Positions 36,299-49,080 of a stretch of 64,000 nucleotides of DNA are shown here, piece by piece. The notes under the pieces are model-generated. The model made no database searches and was not told the DNA's origin. It saw nothing but the letters and a program-made list of their open reading frames with translations. The translations under genes and the position numbers were made by a program. Each line of letters begins with the position of its first letter. Within the stretch, counting starts at the first letter, position 1. Origin of the DNA: Seriola aureovittata. Taxonomy: Eukaryota > Chordata > Actinopteri > Carangiformes > Carangidae. The DNA is taken from positions 13,714,501 through 13,778,500 of the forward strand of contig NC_079382.1 in assembly GCF_021018895.1 (NCBI RefSeq). The letters are read 5' to 3'.

Positions 36299-38745
36299 CT
36301 GACGATACAAGACTAATGCCTGGGAGACACACTGTCTGGACCAGGAAGAGAGAGAGAAAGAGAGAGAGAAAGAGAAAGAAGGTGGCTGCTCTGTGGTAAC
36401 ACGCTGAGACTGGGCCCCGCCCAGAGAGACTGAGTGACACCTCTGCCATTCTCTCCACCTCCCCTTCCACCTGTACCCCAACCCCATCCCGCAGCCCTCC
36501 CCGTCACAACAACGTGACGACCCCGCCGACACATCCTCACCCACCCACTGACTCTCTCACGCACACTCACGCATGTCCTGTGCCTCAGAAGCATCCCATC
36601 TGGCTTCTTATCGGTGTGATGTATGTTCAATGTCTCAGTGACTTTCCATTGCCCTTGCTGCATAAGGCAAGAGTCTGCAAAACCTGGTCGAGTGTGTATC
36701 TGTGCATGTGTGTGTGTGTGTGTGTGCGCGTGTGTTTGTATGTGTATAGTAGCGAGAGTGAGATGGTGTCAGAAGGTGAAGAGATGGAGGATTACTATCT
36801 TGTATATTGTATTTATAACTTGAGTATTCTTTCATTCACCCCAAGTCTTTATTTTTTCATTTTTTTTGTCCCATTTTGTTATTGTATGGACATTGTTTCC
36901 TGTTCTTAAAATTCCCATACTAAGCTGTGAAACATTAGGTATTCTTTTGAGCAACATTATGACAGTGACTTTGAAGGGTGATACAAACATCCAAAAAAAA
37001 TAAGGTTCAGTAAAATCTACCAAAACAAATGTGAAACTGCTGCATAAAAGTGCCTTGTGTGTCACAGCTTTAACTGTCATATTCGTAAGATTATTTCAAG
37101 CATCTGTAGCAATTATAATTAAACCATGGTACAAGTGTGATTCCACTGACAGTAAGTGATAAGACTGACAGCAGAAATGAAAACAGGAAGGCAGAGAGTG
37201 TGATGATACCTACCAGAAATGCACCACGTGTTTTGACTTTTGTCACAATGTGTTCTTCACTCTGCACCCCGGCAAAAATACTTAATAAGCTTCATGTAGA
37301 TAAGAAACAAACAATCACTGCCTGATTCACTGTGAAAAAGACATTGTTACGCATTGTTTCACGTAATAATACAATAAAATATTATTATGACACCCTCATT
37401 TGATCATGTGGCAGAGGTATTTGGTAAACAGTAACGTGCAAATTCTGACACTGGAAGAGTCATACTGGGTAGACAAGTGCATGTAAGAAACACTTACAAA
37501 GCATCTCATGTTCACAGTGTTTAATGGCCTTGTTACTGTGTGACATATGTATCATTGGTGTGTGTGGTAGTTTTATTGAGGTTAAATACCTTCCTTGCTA
37601 CACTTAATTTATATTTCTTGATGAAAAGACTGTATGTTGACACCCTCTGCTGCCTATGAAAAGTAGTACACCCTTTAGTCTTTAGTCATTTGTGTCATTT
37701 TGACTTCAACTGTGTGTGTTAACAAGGGTGATAAAAGTATGAAAACTGTCTTTGTTCTGTTCAGTCTTATGCTAGACCTGCACTTTTTTGTGTTCCTCAC
37801 CAAGCATGATAGCTCAGGTCCATTAAACTGGCACCAGACTCACTTGGTTGAGGATTTAGAGAGGCACAAACTGCATGGTACCACAAATAACAACAAAAGC
37901 TCATTTTACTCTTAATTTAAAAGCCAAATTGAGTTAGGATAAATCAGGGAGTCACGGACTTTCCATTGCTCACAGGATAAGTTGTATTGTATAAGTTGCA
38001 TTCAATTAGATTCCCAAAGCATCTACTCAGCTACTTTGAATCATTCACCAAACCTAAGTCATAGGGTCAGGGCTTATTTTTGAATTTTATTGGCAAAGGG
38101 GGAAATGATTTAGGCTGGAGGAATATCTGAAACATTCCTTGGCTCCAGTTTTACCACCAAAACGGACATGTGACTGTGAGTTACACTGGTATTTATTTTT
38201 CCTACCAAATTTGACAAAGTTGCAATCATTGGGATATCTTGAGATAGTAATGGTGAGTGCTTCTAAAAGCCGTTCATTTTATTTTGGTGGCTCACATTTC
38301 ACTAAGCTTTATGACCAAACGAGAAAAAGATCAGGAAGTACAGACCCCTGTTAGGTCACCACTTCCCTTTACTTTGACTCTAGAGGGCGTGACACATCCA
38401 CGACACATGCTTTATGTAAAATAATTGAGTAAAAATGACAGAGTGAACTAAAGACTTTTGCTTTTGTTGCATAATGTAAAGCATTTAGTTGGGGCACTTG
38501 CCCACTTCAGTCCTCCCTGCTTTTTGTAACACTTAACTGTGAACCTGTTAACATTTGTACAGATTGTATACCTACTGTATGTACTTAAAAATCATACTGT
38601 TGTAATATTAACTAATAACCTGCAGCCATTTAGCATAATATCCATGTAGCATGGTCTTAATTGTCTTTTATATTTTCCAAGCTGTTAATAGTAAGGATAC
38701 AGAAACTTGTCTATATTTCATTCAATAAAGTTAGAAAAAAATGGT
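36299..38745 (+). other. akap12: akap12 3' UTR (last exon)
   Basis: Runs from the acceptor at 36298 to shortly after AATAAA at 38724-38729; a possible earlier signal is at 37373-37378. It is AT-rich with a short GT tract near 36.71-36.73 kb. No coding frame of interest is present. The 3' end position is inferred from the poly(A) signals. Confidence 0.6.
38724..38729 (+). terminator. akap12: Polyadenylation signal AATAAA, akap12
   Basis: A canonical hexamer in ttcaataaagttag, followed by GT-rich sequence (tggtgtgtgctttg) about 15 bases on, as expected for a cleavage site. Confidence 0.65.
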
Positions 38746-39204
38746 GTGTGCTTTGTATTAGTTCCTGGATCTTTTACATTATATAATCTATCTGTTACAT
38801 AACATAATCAATTATTATTTAATAAGTCAACCCCTTCTCCTCCCACCACCACCATTTAGCATTTATAATCAGTGAGTGTATAAGCCTTTAATAAATAGCT
38901 GGTTTATGACACACTATAAGCACATATAAGTGTTTATTAATGTATTTGTCACCATCTATAACTCTTCCTGTTCCTGCATCCTGAATCTGGGGCTGGCGCA
39001 TAAACAGATCTGAAAGTAAATCATAGTTGTAATAATATAAAATGTGTCTTCCAATGAGAAGTTATAATTGTTGACAAACACTGTCAAACAAATGTGTGCT
39101 GGTAGCAACATTATCTTATGTAAGTAAAGCGTTACCAGCCTAACATAAATGATGAATTTCTCGTAATGCGGTAATGTAGTAAAGAGAAGACAAAAAACAT
39201 CCAT
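38746..39204. other. Convergent intergenic gap, akap12 to zbtb2
   Basis: About 460 bases of AT-rich sequence between the inferred 3' ends of two converging genes. Nothing coding is seen; the section near 38.87-38.96 kb has a repeat-like look (tttattaa/tataag phrases). Confidence 0.5.
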
Positions 39205-39223
39205 AATTATAAAAAGACATGTT

Positions 39224-39229
39224 TTTATT
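39224..39229 (-). terminator. zbtb2: Candidate polyadenylation signal, zbtb2
   Basis: AATAAA on the minus strand, the last such signal before the akap12 3' end is reached. Confidence 0.4.
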
Positions 39230-40090
39230 GTTCATTCTTCACTGAAAAAAAAACAACCAAAACAAAAAAAGGTATGTTTATACAGAAAATTACTCACATT
39301 CCTGAGAACACAGACTGGTCACAGTAGATGTCAGATGGGCACTGGAGAGTGGGGTAATTTTGTGTGCGCTCAAGTATCATGGGTGGGGGTCCTCACAAAT
39401 GTGGAAATGATCATTTTGATTAATAACAGTGGACAGAAAAGACAATGTCAAACTTCTCATCTTCCTGAGATACTGAGATGTTTAAACACACACACAGAGA
39501 CAAACCTTACAAGGTTACAAGACCGGTCTTGCAGAACAACAACTACAACTGTAACTTTTCATAAAGCACATATTTCTGTGTATCACTTTAGCTCTGAGAA
39601 ATGAATGTCAGTAGTAGAGCATTTCAATTGCCAAGACAAGACACAAACAAGAATCCTTCCCGGTTAGTCAATACGAAACACTTGTAACATTGAATTAATT
39701 CACAGACATTTGTGTTTTTATGTGAACTAAAATATGACGGAATATTGATTTATATTCAAAAGGTTATAATTGGCAACCACACAGCCACATTAATAAAGAT
39801 ATCACTGTTCAAATTTGATAGATTTCCCCTTCACTTCGGACCTGAGTAGACAGTAAAGAAAAACAGCTCCATCTAGCCAAACACTGGGCTCACTGCATCA
39901 AAGCAACATCTGCTTACCGATTCTTATCATAGTAGGATTTAAAGTAGTAAGAAAAAAAAAAAAATCCCACTTAAAACTAATTTCAGCTGGGCCTCATCCT
40001 CACTGTCACAAAAACAACTTGAAGATGAAAAGTCTGCCTGGGTGAAAATGACTCAAAATAAAGACAGAAAACAACGCATATTAAACGTAC

Positions 40091-41414
40091 TAGGGATGGG
40101 CATTTTTTCAGAAAATTATTAAAACGCTAAAACAGACAGAAATAGGTCAATTAACAATAAACAAAGACTATATTTATAAAAAAAAAAAACAAAAACAAAA
40201 AAAAAAAAACACATTAATGAGCTCTGGTAAGTTATGTTCCAAATTATATCATTAAATCTTGTGAATTGTTAAACTGGTCTCGAGGATGATCACAGCAAAT
40301 AGGATAACAGGATACTAACATTATTAGACTCGATGCCTTGCAGAAGTATTGGAAGACATGTTTTTGTAACCTCATGAATTGGATAAATTGGCAACATCCC
40401 AAACTTATTTGCGTACAAGCTTATTTTATAGCATTTGCAGCAAAAAAAATAGGCAATTTTGTAGTAGTTAATAACAATAGTATAGAATCCATTTCTTACT
40501 GGAGGAAACAATAATCATACTGAGACTATTTTACAAGCCTCTCTCCAGTGAACTGTGAATCATGAAATATGAAAGTACAAGAAAAAAAAACATCAAATTT
40601 CAAGTTATCCTTCTAGGTTCAGTTAAATCACAGGTTTGCAACAGAGAAACCAAAGCAGATGCTCACTGCTACTGTTAAAATTATACTACTGGAGCTGAAT
40701 TTTCACACTTGACATGTTCTGACATGATAAATTATATAACTGCCTTCTCACTTTGCTTGCTTCACATTTATTGGACATGTACGTAAATATTTTTCACAAC
40801 TTGCAGTCATCAGTAGTACACAGAAAATGCTCGTTATCCCAAAGATTTGATGTTGCTGTTAAGTTATAATAAATGGCACCTTTTCTGTTATATTTCCATA
40901 CGTTTGTCCAGACAGTCTGCTATACAGAGTTATCACTGTTATATTTCTTGCAAACATCTTTTTAAAAGGCAACTCTCTCTGTCACAATGTCACACTTGCC
41001 TGAGTGAAACAGTCAAACTCTACTGCTCTAAACCGCTACATCATACACGTTTCAACATGTTCATCTGCATATTTTCACCCACACATTTTTTTGTTTTGTT
41101 TTTTGTTTTTTTTAATAAATGACTATTTTTGCAACCGCTACTTATATTTTCTGATTTGAACAAACTTATACAACAAATATAAATGTCAGAAGGTCTACAA
41201 TATTATTAATCTACAATATAGAGAAAATGTTTCCCTTTGCACAAAATGAGTCAGGTTAGCAATTAGTATAAGTTTGGCAATGGCAAAGGGGATGTAAAAT
41301 TGTGAATAATTTTAATTATAACATATTTTTAAAAGCTCATACAATGAAAATCAAGCTCAGATTTTACCTAACATCTTGAAGAGATTAAAAATTAATTCAT
41401 CATGCCCATCCCTA
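40091..41414. mobile_element. Candidate DNA-transposon insertion bounded by 13-bp inverted repeats
   Basis: The left end tagggatgggcat (40091-40103) and right end atgcccatcccta (41402-41414) are exact reverse complements. This TAGGG-type end is typical of hAT-like non-autonomous elements. The interior (1.3 kb) is AT-rich with no transposase frame. No clear 8-bp target-site duplication flanks it, so the assignment is tentative. It lies inside the putative zbtb2 3' UTR. Confidence 0.45.
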
Positions 41415-42601
41415 ATACATAAACTTTTGTTAAACCAAATGTATTTCTATTTTGAAAGCTATTCGTCTACTAATATACATACACCTTTGCAATATAATGT
41501 ATCCTTTGTAAATATAGCACTGTATATAAAATTAGAAAAGCATGTTGAACTAAATTTAAGGGCTTTTAGGAGTAGATTCAAGCAACTTATAACATAGACG
41601 AGATGTACAATATTGTACAGGACAGCCTCCTATGAAGGTATGTGTGTCTGGATGGGACATATTGTTTCTTCAGTCAGTAACCAAAGAGTTATACAACATA
41701 ACAGGTAAAAATGAGAAATTAAAAAAATAATCAAAGTGGCACAACTGTAAACACAATGACGGCTCTTGCTTGTGATATGACCAGTTTTTGGTCTAACTCT
41801 TATTATGTCTAGCAATTGTGCTTTTATATGCTGCAATCAGACAAGGACCATAACCACACTTCAACAAAATACAGAATAAACATCTATATGGTTGCAGAGA
41901 AGGGAGCAATTAACGGTCATAACATTACATTTCAAGATTCTGCTGAGCCAAAACATAAATGGAAGACAAATGCACTTTCCTGCATATCGGGTGTCAGCTC
42001 AAAAATAAAAGAGCACAGATTGTCTCAGGTCTGAATATTCTGTGTGCTTTTAGCTGGAATTATAATCTGTACCTGATCTGCAGAATCAGCCTCTCGTTTA
42101 TGACCATGTACAAACAGATTGTTAGTAGTTACCACTTCTTTCTCCTCCTCAGATCGAGCACAGCCAACTCATCTCATAACATGCTTTGCCCTCCGGAAAT
42201 CTCAGCTTCCTCTTCCTTTTTACACTGAAAGTTTGCCTGTGCAGTTTCACCACAATGGTGGTGCTTAAGAAAAAACAATATGGTACAGACTGACACAAGA
42301 GTCTAAAACCGATGTACGCCAATAGTAAAATGATGAAATGAAACAAAGTAATAGTCACTTCCTCTCCCTCATTGGTATTTAACTTATCCTTGAGCCAAAT
42401 GTTAATTTTATTTGCTTTCTAATGATGTTGGTTTGGACTCCTGAGAGCTATAGGCTATTTGCTTTTTGTCACAGGGTTAAAAAAAAAAAAAATTAAGTAG
42501 ATTGAGAACCTCCAACATACATACCCTGACTAACTTTAGCTTACGTATTAACCATAATTTAGAAAATAAACATACATGTTAAAAAGGACACAGTTTTGGC
42601 A

Positions 42602-44741
42602 TTACTCCACGAGGATCTCCTCAGTCTTTATGGGTTCTAGTGGGGTGCCAGAGTTGGACAAATCAGAGCCTTCATCTTTGGAAAACTCTTCACGTTTGAG
42701 CAGGATCCCTGCCCCTGTGTTTCCCTGCAGTCCCACTAACCCCCCTTGGGTGAAGCACAGGTGTTTGATCACCTCATTGGGACTGGAGAAGGTGGTTGCA
42801 CAAATGTTACACTTGTAAGGCTTCGACGAGCCCAAGAACATCGCCTCCATCTGGCTGTTGTCGTCGCCTGCAGTGCACAGCTCCATGCTCTGTCGATCCA
42901 CCATGGTGTAGGTGTCGGCTCCCTGGTTCAGGCACACGTGGCGGGCCGCCTGGTTGGCCCGGCAGAAGCTCTTGCCACAAGCGCTGCATTTGAAGGGCTT
43001 TCCTGTGTGGATGTACATGTGTTCGCGCCAGTGGCTCTTCTGAATGAACTTGCGCCCACAGGTGGAGCACTCATACTTCCGCCGCTTCACTTCCCGGTCC
43101 AAGTCGGCACTCTCCAGGTTGTCGATGTCCGCAATGTCTGATGGAGGTGGTGTGTCTGCCTGAGAATTTAACCCCCCCAATCCCCAGCTGGATGTGGACA
43201 CCTCTGCTCGGGGAGAGTCCGAGTTGGTACCTGAAACAGGCGTTTGCTCGCTGTCACTGATTATCTCGACTGCTGTAGTTGCAGCCGGGGCAATTGACCC
43301 TTGCTTGATTCCCTTAAGGACCCCCTCTAGCTCTAGCACACTCTGTTCTCCAGCCATGACCGGTGAGAGTGCATTACTGGGCTCAGTTGGGGGCTGCTGA
43401 AGACCCTGGGTGTGCTGCAGGAGGTGCTCTCTCAGCAGGCATCTCTGGTTGAATCGGCTCCTGCACAGATGACACGAGTAATGCTTCCTAAAGGAGGAAC
43501 TCCTCTTCATGATGCTGGGCTTTACATGGAGGATGGCACTGGCTGAGGAACCGCCTGCACTTAGCAAGTCGGTTACCCCCTCCTCAGATGTAGGCTTGGT
43601 GCCACTTGTTGAGGCCTCCATGTCTGGGGGTGAGGAAGCTAGCTTGGACGGTAAGGAGTTTGCGTATGAAGCTGTGACAGCTGGTGTGGATGGATACTTC
43701 CCCTCTGAGACGAGCTGCTCGACATCAAAAGGCGAGGAGAGCTGCCGTCGAGTTGGCAGTCGGGCTGACAGCGCAACCTGTTGGTCGGAGATCTGGATGC
43801 CATAAAGGGAGGTGGAGAGGTTGATGCTGTGCTCAGGGTGTGAATACACAGACTGGCTGGCCTCCTGCAAGAGTGGATAGGCATGCAGGAATCTGACCCC
43901 CTGCTCCAGCCGTGCAGGGTCTATCAGCTGGGGTGCAAGCTTGCCTGTGTACATCAGGTTGAGGAGGTAGCTGAAGATGTCTGGCTGTATGTCAGCAGCC
44001 TTCAGGCGCACACAGTCACTGAAAAACAAACACATAACAGTCAACTAGTGACAAATGATATCGTTTGATAATCTTAGACAATGTTGTGTATTATCAATGG
44101 CAGCACTGGTTGATACAGGTTTCATCTTTCAACAGAAAGGGACAATAAAAGATGTGATTGCTGATAATTTCTTTACTACATGAAGACAATTTAAGGAAGT
44201 TATTGGTCATGGATTGTTGAAAACCTACACATGGTTAAATCTTGGATGCAGTGAGCTCAGTGGAGGAACCATCACACATTGTTGGGGAAACATATATATG
44301 TTTTTCACTTAATCCCCTTACAGAGCCTCCAATTTGTCACTTCAATCCGATCCACTGATGAACAATGACATTACTTGTGGGTCATCACACTAAAAAGATT
44401 TAGATACAGTCCAATGCTCAAGTACAGAGAAAAAAACTCCTTCTGTGTTTGACAACATGAGAACAAGTCAATGTTATTTTGACATGTAAGTTTTGGCATC
44501 AGAATTTGGAACAAGACAAATTTTGTGATGTGACCAGTGTTATCAGTGTTACTTCATTCCTCCTGTACCTGTCCTGGTGAATGAAGAGCATTCGGAAGTA
44601 GTTGGAGAAGGCAGCGAGGACGGCTTTGTGGGCTTTGAAGAAGACATCTCCTATAGCCACAGTGCAGTCGCACAGGAAGCCAAACTCCCTCTGAGCGTTA
44701 AGCTGCTGCAGCAGGATAAGACCATGGTTGGCCAACTCCAT
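42602..44741 (-). CDS. zbtb2: Zinc finger and BTB domain-containing protein 2
   Basis: Nuclear transcriptional regulator. There are two coding exons on the minus strand: 44741-44569 (ATG, 57 codons plus two bases) and 44018-42602 (stop). Their junction rebuilds MLFIHQDSDCVRLK, matching ZBTB2; the spliced product is 529 residues against 514 in human. The BTB/POZ domain occupies roughly residues 20-115 ([20 protein letters not shown], then the [11 protein letters not shown] helix). C2H2-type fingers lie at about 238-260, 373-395, 400-420 (C2HC-like end) and 459-479. [13 protein letters not shown] segment and a basic REVKRRK stretch precede finger 2. The C-terminal IKTEE fits a sumoylation consensus. 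Acceptor sites are tttgtttttcag and tctttgtgcag, and the donor is gacag/gtacagg. Probably zbtb2b by linkage with esr1. The section between residues 120 and 230 is the most diverged from human. Confidence 0.96.
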
Positions 44742-44763
44742 TCTTCAACCTGCACAAAGACGA

Positions 44764-44787
44764 ACACACACACACACACACACACAC

Positions 44788-44820
<33 letters not shown>
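44764..44820. repeat. (CA)n microsatellite
   Basis: A CA run with one interruption near 44789, starting about 15 bases from the zbtb2 coding-exon acceptor. It replaces the usual pyrimidine tract on the minus strand by alternating TG. Confidence 0.95.
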
Positions 44821-44822
<2 letters not shown>

Positions 44823-47132
44823 CAATGAGTTTCCTGTCTGGAAGGAGACCAGAGTTTATTGTGACCACAGACAGTCGGGCTGACAGGGGTGATCTAACGA
44901 CCTTGTAAAGGCTAACTCTACACAACAGTGAAGAATTATTTTGTGACACAAGAGACAATTTGCCCAACACAAACGAAACAGAAAATGATACCAATTAATG
45001 GTATGGCTCTGAAAAACTAAAAACATGTTGGTCTGTTTTGTTCATTGCATTGCAGTAGTAAGTATTTGGACACGTATTGAAATGGTAAGAGTTAAAACAA
45101 GTTATTTGTGAATTCAAATTTTTGAGGACATTAGATATTAAAAATAGTCTTGTTTTAAATAAACTATGAACAGCATTTTTTTTTTTTTTAAATAGAAACC
45201 ACAACCACAGTCATCCGGCTGCTTCCTGTACAGATTGCCTTAATAGTTTTAAAACCATTTTAGTTCCCTATTGACCTGTTATGACAATTTACAGACTATA
45301 ATCTCACATAATCCCTTAAATGGAATAACACATAGCCTTATAAATATAGTAAATAAATGTATAACTGTCAGATTTCTAGGAAAGATTACAATGCCAATGG
45401 TATAGGGAAAAATCTATTCTATGTAGACCTCTATTGTGTCATTTGTTCGTCCTGCTTTAATAGTAACTTTAATTGACTTCAACATCAGGCTTTTACAGTT
45501 GAGCTACAGAGGATGGCCACCGAATGTCAGTGAGAGAGCCTGAAGGCAGTGAGTAAAGCAGGGTTTATTATCTCTGCAGTTCTTGTCTATGCACTGAAAA
45601 CATTGAGGAACACCACACGCATGATTTGGTTCTGATGGAGGCCACATCCTCCATCCATCCCCAATCTCAATGTTTAAGAGCTCCATGATTTCTGGTGACC
45701 AATGATATAGGTATTGTTGACCTCAAAGGTCACCGGAGGACTATGAGGGCTTCGGGCCATCACATGATCAGGGTTATGGGTGTCGGCACACATTCTTAAG
45801 GCAGAACTGGTTCTACCCCCTTTCAGTGGAGAAGGGAAACAGCACGGGCTGGGCAGGGTGATTGTCCTTTCTCCAACACTTTCTCCACCCCACACAGACA
45901 AAGAAATGTATAAAGACAGAAGATGATGAGAATTCTTCAGTTCTCGGTACCTCCACACCATATAAAAACACTCAAACAGCCCTTTACACATATGTATTTC
46001 ATCAACAGAGGTCAGAGTGCAAAGATGCTGGCACTGCACCACTCCAGGAAAAGGCTAGGTTTCCGCATCTTGTGCAAGGGGGGTACAGCAACAGCAGACA
46101 CAATATGAACCATGCCCTAGTCCCCCACAACCTTAATTTACATTCAGTTACCAGTTTATTAAATACACCCATCTACAAATAATTCACTCTAATGCAACAG
46201 TTCTGCAATAAATCCCAAATTCATAAAAGCTATAACGTTCACTTTGTTTCCCTTTGTTGAAACTGTTTTAAACTGGTTTTGATTCGTTTTTGGGTCATTT
46301 TCGAGGCTGTAGTTTGTGGTCCTGTAACAATAAGAGAGGTTTATAATATTTTGAAAACCCCATTTATATCAAGGAGGATAACCAAAATTATACCTGAAAT
46401 GATTACTTGATTAATCAACAACTATTTCTTTAACTCAAACAATCATATTCACAATTTTGCCTGCTGTTTTTTAATTTACAGTTGTATCTACAATGTTTAT
46501 AAATCATAATAATAAAAAAAAAAATTGCTTCAGTCAATCAATTGAAATGGTTGGAATAAACAGTTAGAGTTACAGGTTATAAAACAATAAAAACTATTTA
46601 AATAATACCAAATAATGATTCTGAAACCGGAAGATGGAACCGAAACACTACCTGCCCACCCAAACCCGCTGCCTGTTGAGCTCTCATTACGTTACTTGTA
46701 ACAAAACTCATTTTTCGTTTCATGCAGCCCCCTGAGGCACTTTCAAGTCAGCAGTGTGGGAGCATTTTGGCCCCCCAATTAAAAACAAAAACTCGAGCTA
46801 TGAACCAAAACGTGTTTCAAAAATCGAGCCGAACCATAGGCTTTGAGAATTGTTAAACCCCTAAGAAATTCAATACAAGACAATACAATTTAACAGTACC
46901 AACATAGGTTGAACCAACACCTCTCTAAAACATCATAACCTTCTTGACAATAGGATTTTTCTGCAGAGCTGTTAGTTGTATCCACAGTACATGTACCTCA
47001 TGAACTGGCAACTGAGTGCACCCCTTCTCCCCTTCCCTCCACCATACTAATATATATGACAGACAATATACATTTTCATTAAATCTTGCACCGATTCATG
47101 TGCTGTGTTGCTATTCGTTCATTATAACTCAC

Positions 47133-47319
47133 TAGAGCTGTAGCAGCTATTGAAGATAAATAATATTAGGATTATGGTAAGCTGAACATCTTTTTTTTAA
47201 TGCACTTTAAATTTTGATTAGGTTTTCAGCTCTGAAAACCACATGTGAAATAACAAAAAATAGTTACTATATGGCTCTTGATAGACTAATTGATTAATCT
47301 ACTGATTATTTCAGCTCTA
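47133..47319. mobile_element. Short hAT-like MITE (187 bp)
   Basis: Ends are tagagctg (47133-47140) and cagctcta (47312-47319), exact inverted repeats of the type found on fish hAT MITEs that begin TAGRGCTGCAAC. The interior contains the typical phrases actaattgattaatctactg and attatttcagctcta. No coding capacity; no convincing target duplication. Confidence 0.6.
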
Positions 47320-48279
47320 ATTGCCACCTCTATGTTCCTTAAGTTGATTACAGCACAGTTGTTTGAATGGCATGTTCCATAATGACTTATTGCTTGAATT
47401 ATATTGTTCAAGAAAGGCTAGTTTAGTGCTACCCCCAGAAACTATGGTTTGCCTCCAGATCAGCCACAGAGCATCAGCAAGATGGTGGCCACACAGGTCT
47501 TTTCAGTTTTCTGAAAAGGTAGTATGAATGTGTGCCTGAATGCTACAATTCAGAAAAACAATACAACAAAAACAAAAGTGTATTCAGAGAATCTGTGTTT
47601 GTTCAGAGTAAAGGAAGCAGACTTGTATATGGACACAACCAAAACTGAGTACATTTAGGGATGATAGAAAATTTATATGGTACAGAGTATAATTTATCTA
47701 AAAAGCAAAGATCTCTATGTGCCCAGCTGAGATCTGGAATTTTACCACTTGTGGTTGAAACAGGATGGTATGTCAGTTTGGCAGAGGAAAACGGATTTGT
47801 ACAATGTGCTGAGTGAATTATATATAAAATTTGTTTAATGTGGTTTCCTATTGTCCTTTTTACTCGGAACAGATTCTAATTTTGTGAATATAGATGATGT
47901 GCAAAGGCAGAGGTGGCTGTTCACATATGAGAAATTTTAATGTCAGGATTAACTGTAGATATATAGCAGATCTTTCTGTTTTTTCCTTCGCGTGAATGTT
48001 ATTTGAAAGAATATAGCAGTACTTACTATGTTGTAACTTTTTTTTGCTAATTTGCTAATGTCTATGTGTTTCCGGAAGATGCATGTTTAGTATAACCGCG
48101 GAGTCTTGAAATCCCATGTGGGATGGGCCAGATGTTTGGCATGACAGAGATAAAAATAAAAAACGGAACTATTATTCAGCCAAAATCGGCCGGTTTTAAT
48201 TCATATGATCCAGTGAGTTAGCCATAGTACCATGTGTTAATCAATACTAACTTGTTTGCAACAATAAAGCACCGCCCCT

Positions 48280-49080
48280 GATGTGATGTAGACACGTGGA
48301 CCAGTTACTTCCGTAGTGAAATTTTCTGTTATTCACCGTTAAAACCGCCTGTGAGTGAGGCATGGGAGGGAGGTAAACACAATACTGGAATAAAACTGTT
48401 CAATAATGCTAATAGAAAATAGCGGCTAAGTACGTAAAGCCTTCTACAGTGGGCACACAAAAACGAGCGCGCATGCACTGACTCCTGCCTCTGCCTCGGG
48501 TCTCTCGGTTGCTACTGCTAGCGCGAGAAAACGGACATACACGCACGCGGGCGCGCCCAGACAACACACACGCAGGGAAAGAGAGCGAGAGACGCAAGGG
48601 GGATGGGGCTGGTCACGAACGCGTCTCTTTTAACTTCCCCGTGACAATTACAGTTAGCCAAAACGTACACAAGTAGCCAAATAACGTAACACTGCAAGTG
48701 AACGAGTGGGTGAGTATGTAGCTTTAAACAAACGTACCTGCACTCTGCTTAATTCCGTGGAGTTTGCCGTGTCGCCGTTGTTTGTTTGTTACCGGGGACT
48801 CGTCCGTCCTCTCTGGGCTCGCAGCAGCTTGTACTGTTCCTTGCAAACGCTGCATTCGTTGGCGGCGGAGAGGGTCGTCCGTCGGTGTTTTCCGGTTAGG
48901 GGTTTTACGTTACAATCACATGACTGTGGGTAAAAACCAGCCAAAAAAACGGCCGTTGTAAAAATCCGTTGAGCAAAGGGGCGGTTGAGTTAACGTTAAT
49001 TTCCCGCACTGTGTAACCGCCGTGAGATCAACCCCCGCTAGCCAGCTTTTTGACAGCCGGTGAGGTCGAACATAAACGGC
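48280..49080 (-). promoter_or_regulatory. zbtb2: CpG-rich promoter of zbtb2
   Basis: The only long CpG-rich block in the surrounding AT-rich sequence. It has an NRF1-like element (gcgcgcatgcac, 48467-48478), CACGTG-like and CACATGAC E-box-type sites, and many CpGs on both sides of the inferred first exon. An ETS-like ttccggaa lies nearby at about 48070. It lacks an evident TATA box, as is usual for broad vertebrate housekeeping promoters. Divergent transcription is possible. Confidence 0.65.
48738..48900 (-). other. zbtb2: Putative zbtb2 non-coding first exon
   Basis: On the minus strand, gagtgcag/gtacgtt is an almost perfect donor, with the exon's last base at 48738 inside the CpG-rich block. 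The coding exon starts with its own acceptor eight bases before the ATG, so an upstream exon is needed. The transcription start (here set near 48900) is a guess. Confidence 0.5.

Larger units (their letters stand above)
39205..42601 (-). other. zbtb2: Putative zbtb2 3' UTR
   Basis: Non-coding AT-rich sequence following the zbtb2 stop codon. It reaches to a minus-strand AATAAA at 39229-39224 (plus strand tttatt). Other minus-strand signals near 40.77 kb and 42.4 kb could give shorter forms. It includes A-rich tracts near 40.18-40.21 kb and a segment bounded by inverted repeats (40091-41414). The extent is inferred; there is no transcript evidence. Confidence 0.45.
44750..48737 (-). other. zbtb2: zbtb2 5' UTR intron
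   Basis: Intron between the inferred non-coding first exon and the exon holding the ATG (exon start 44749, acceptor tgtgcag). It contains a CA tract at 44764-44820 just upstream of that acceptor, a hAT-like MITE at 47133-47319 and a related fragment near 46.39-46.55 kb. I see no coding exon. Confidence 0.6.
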
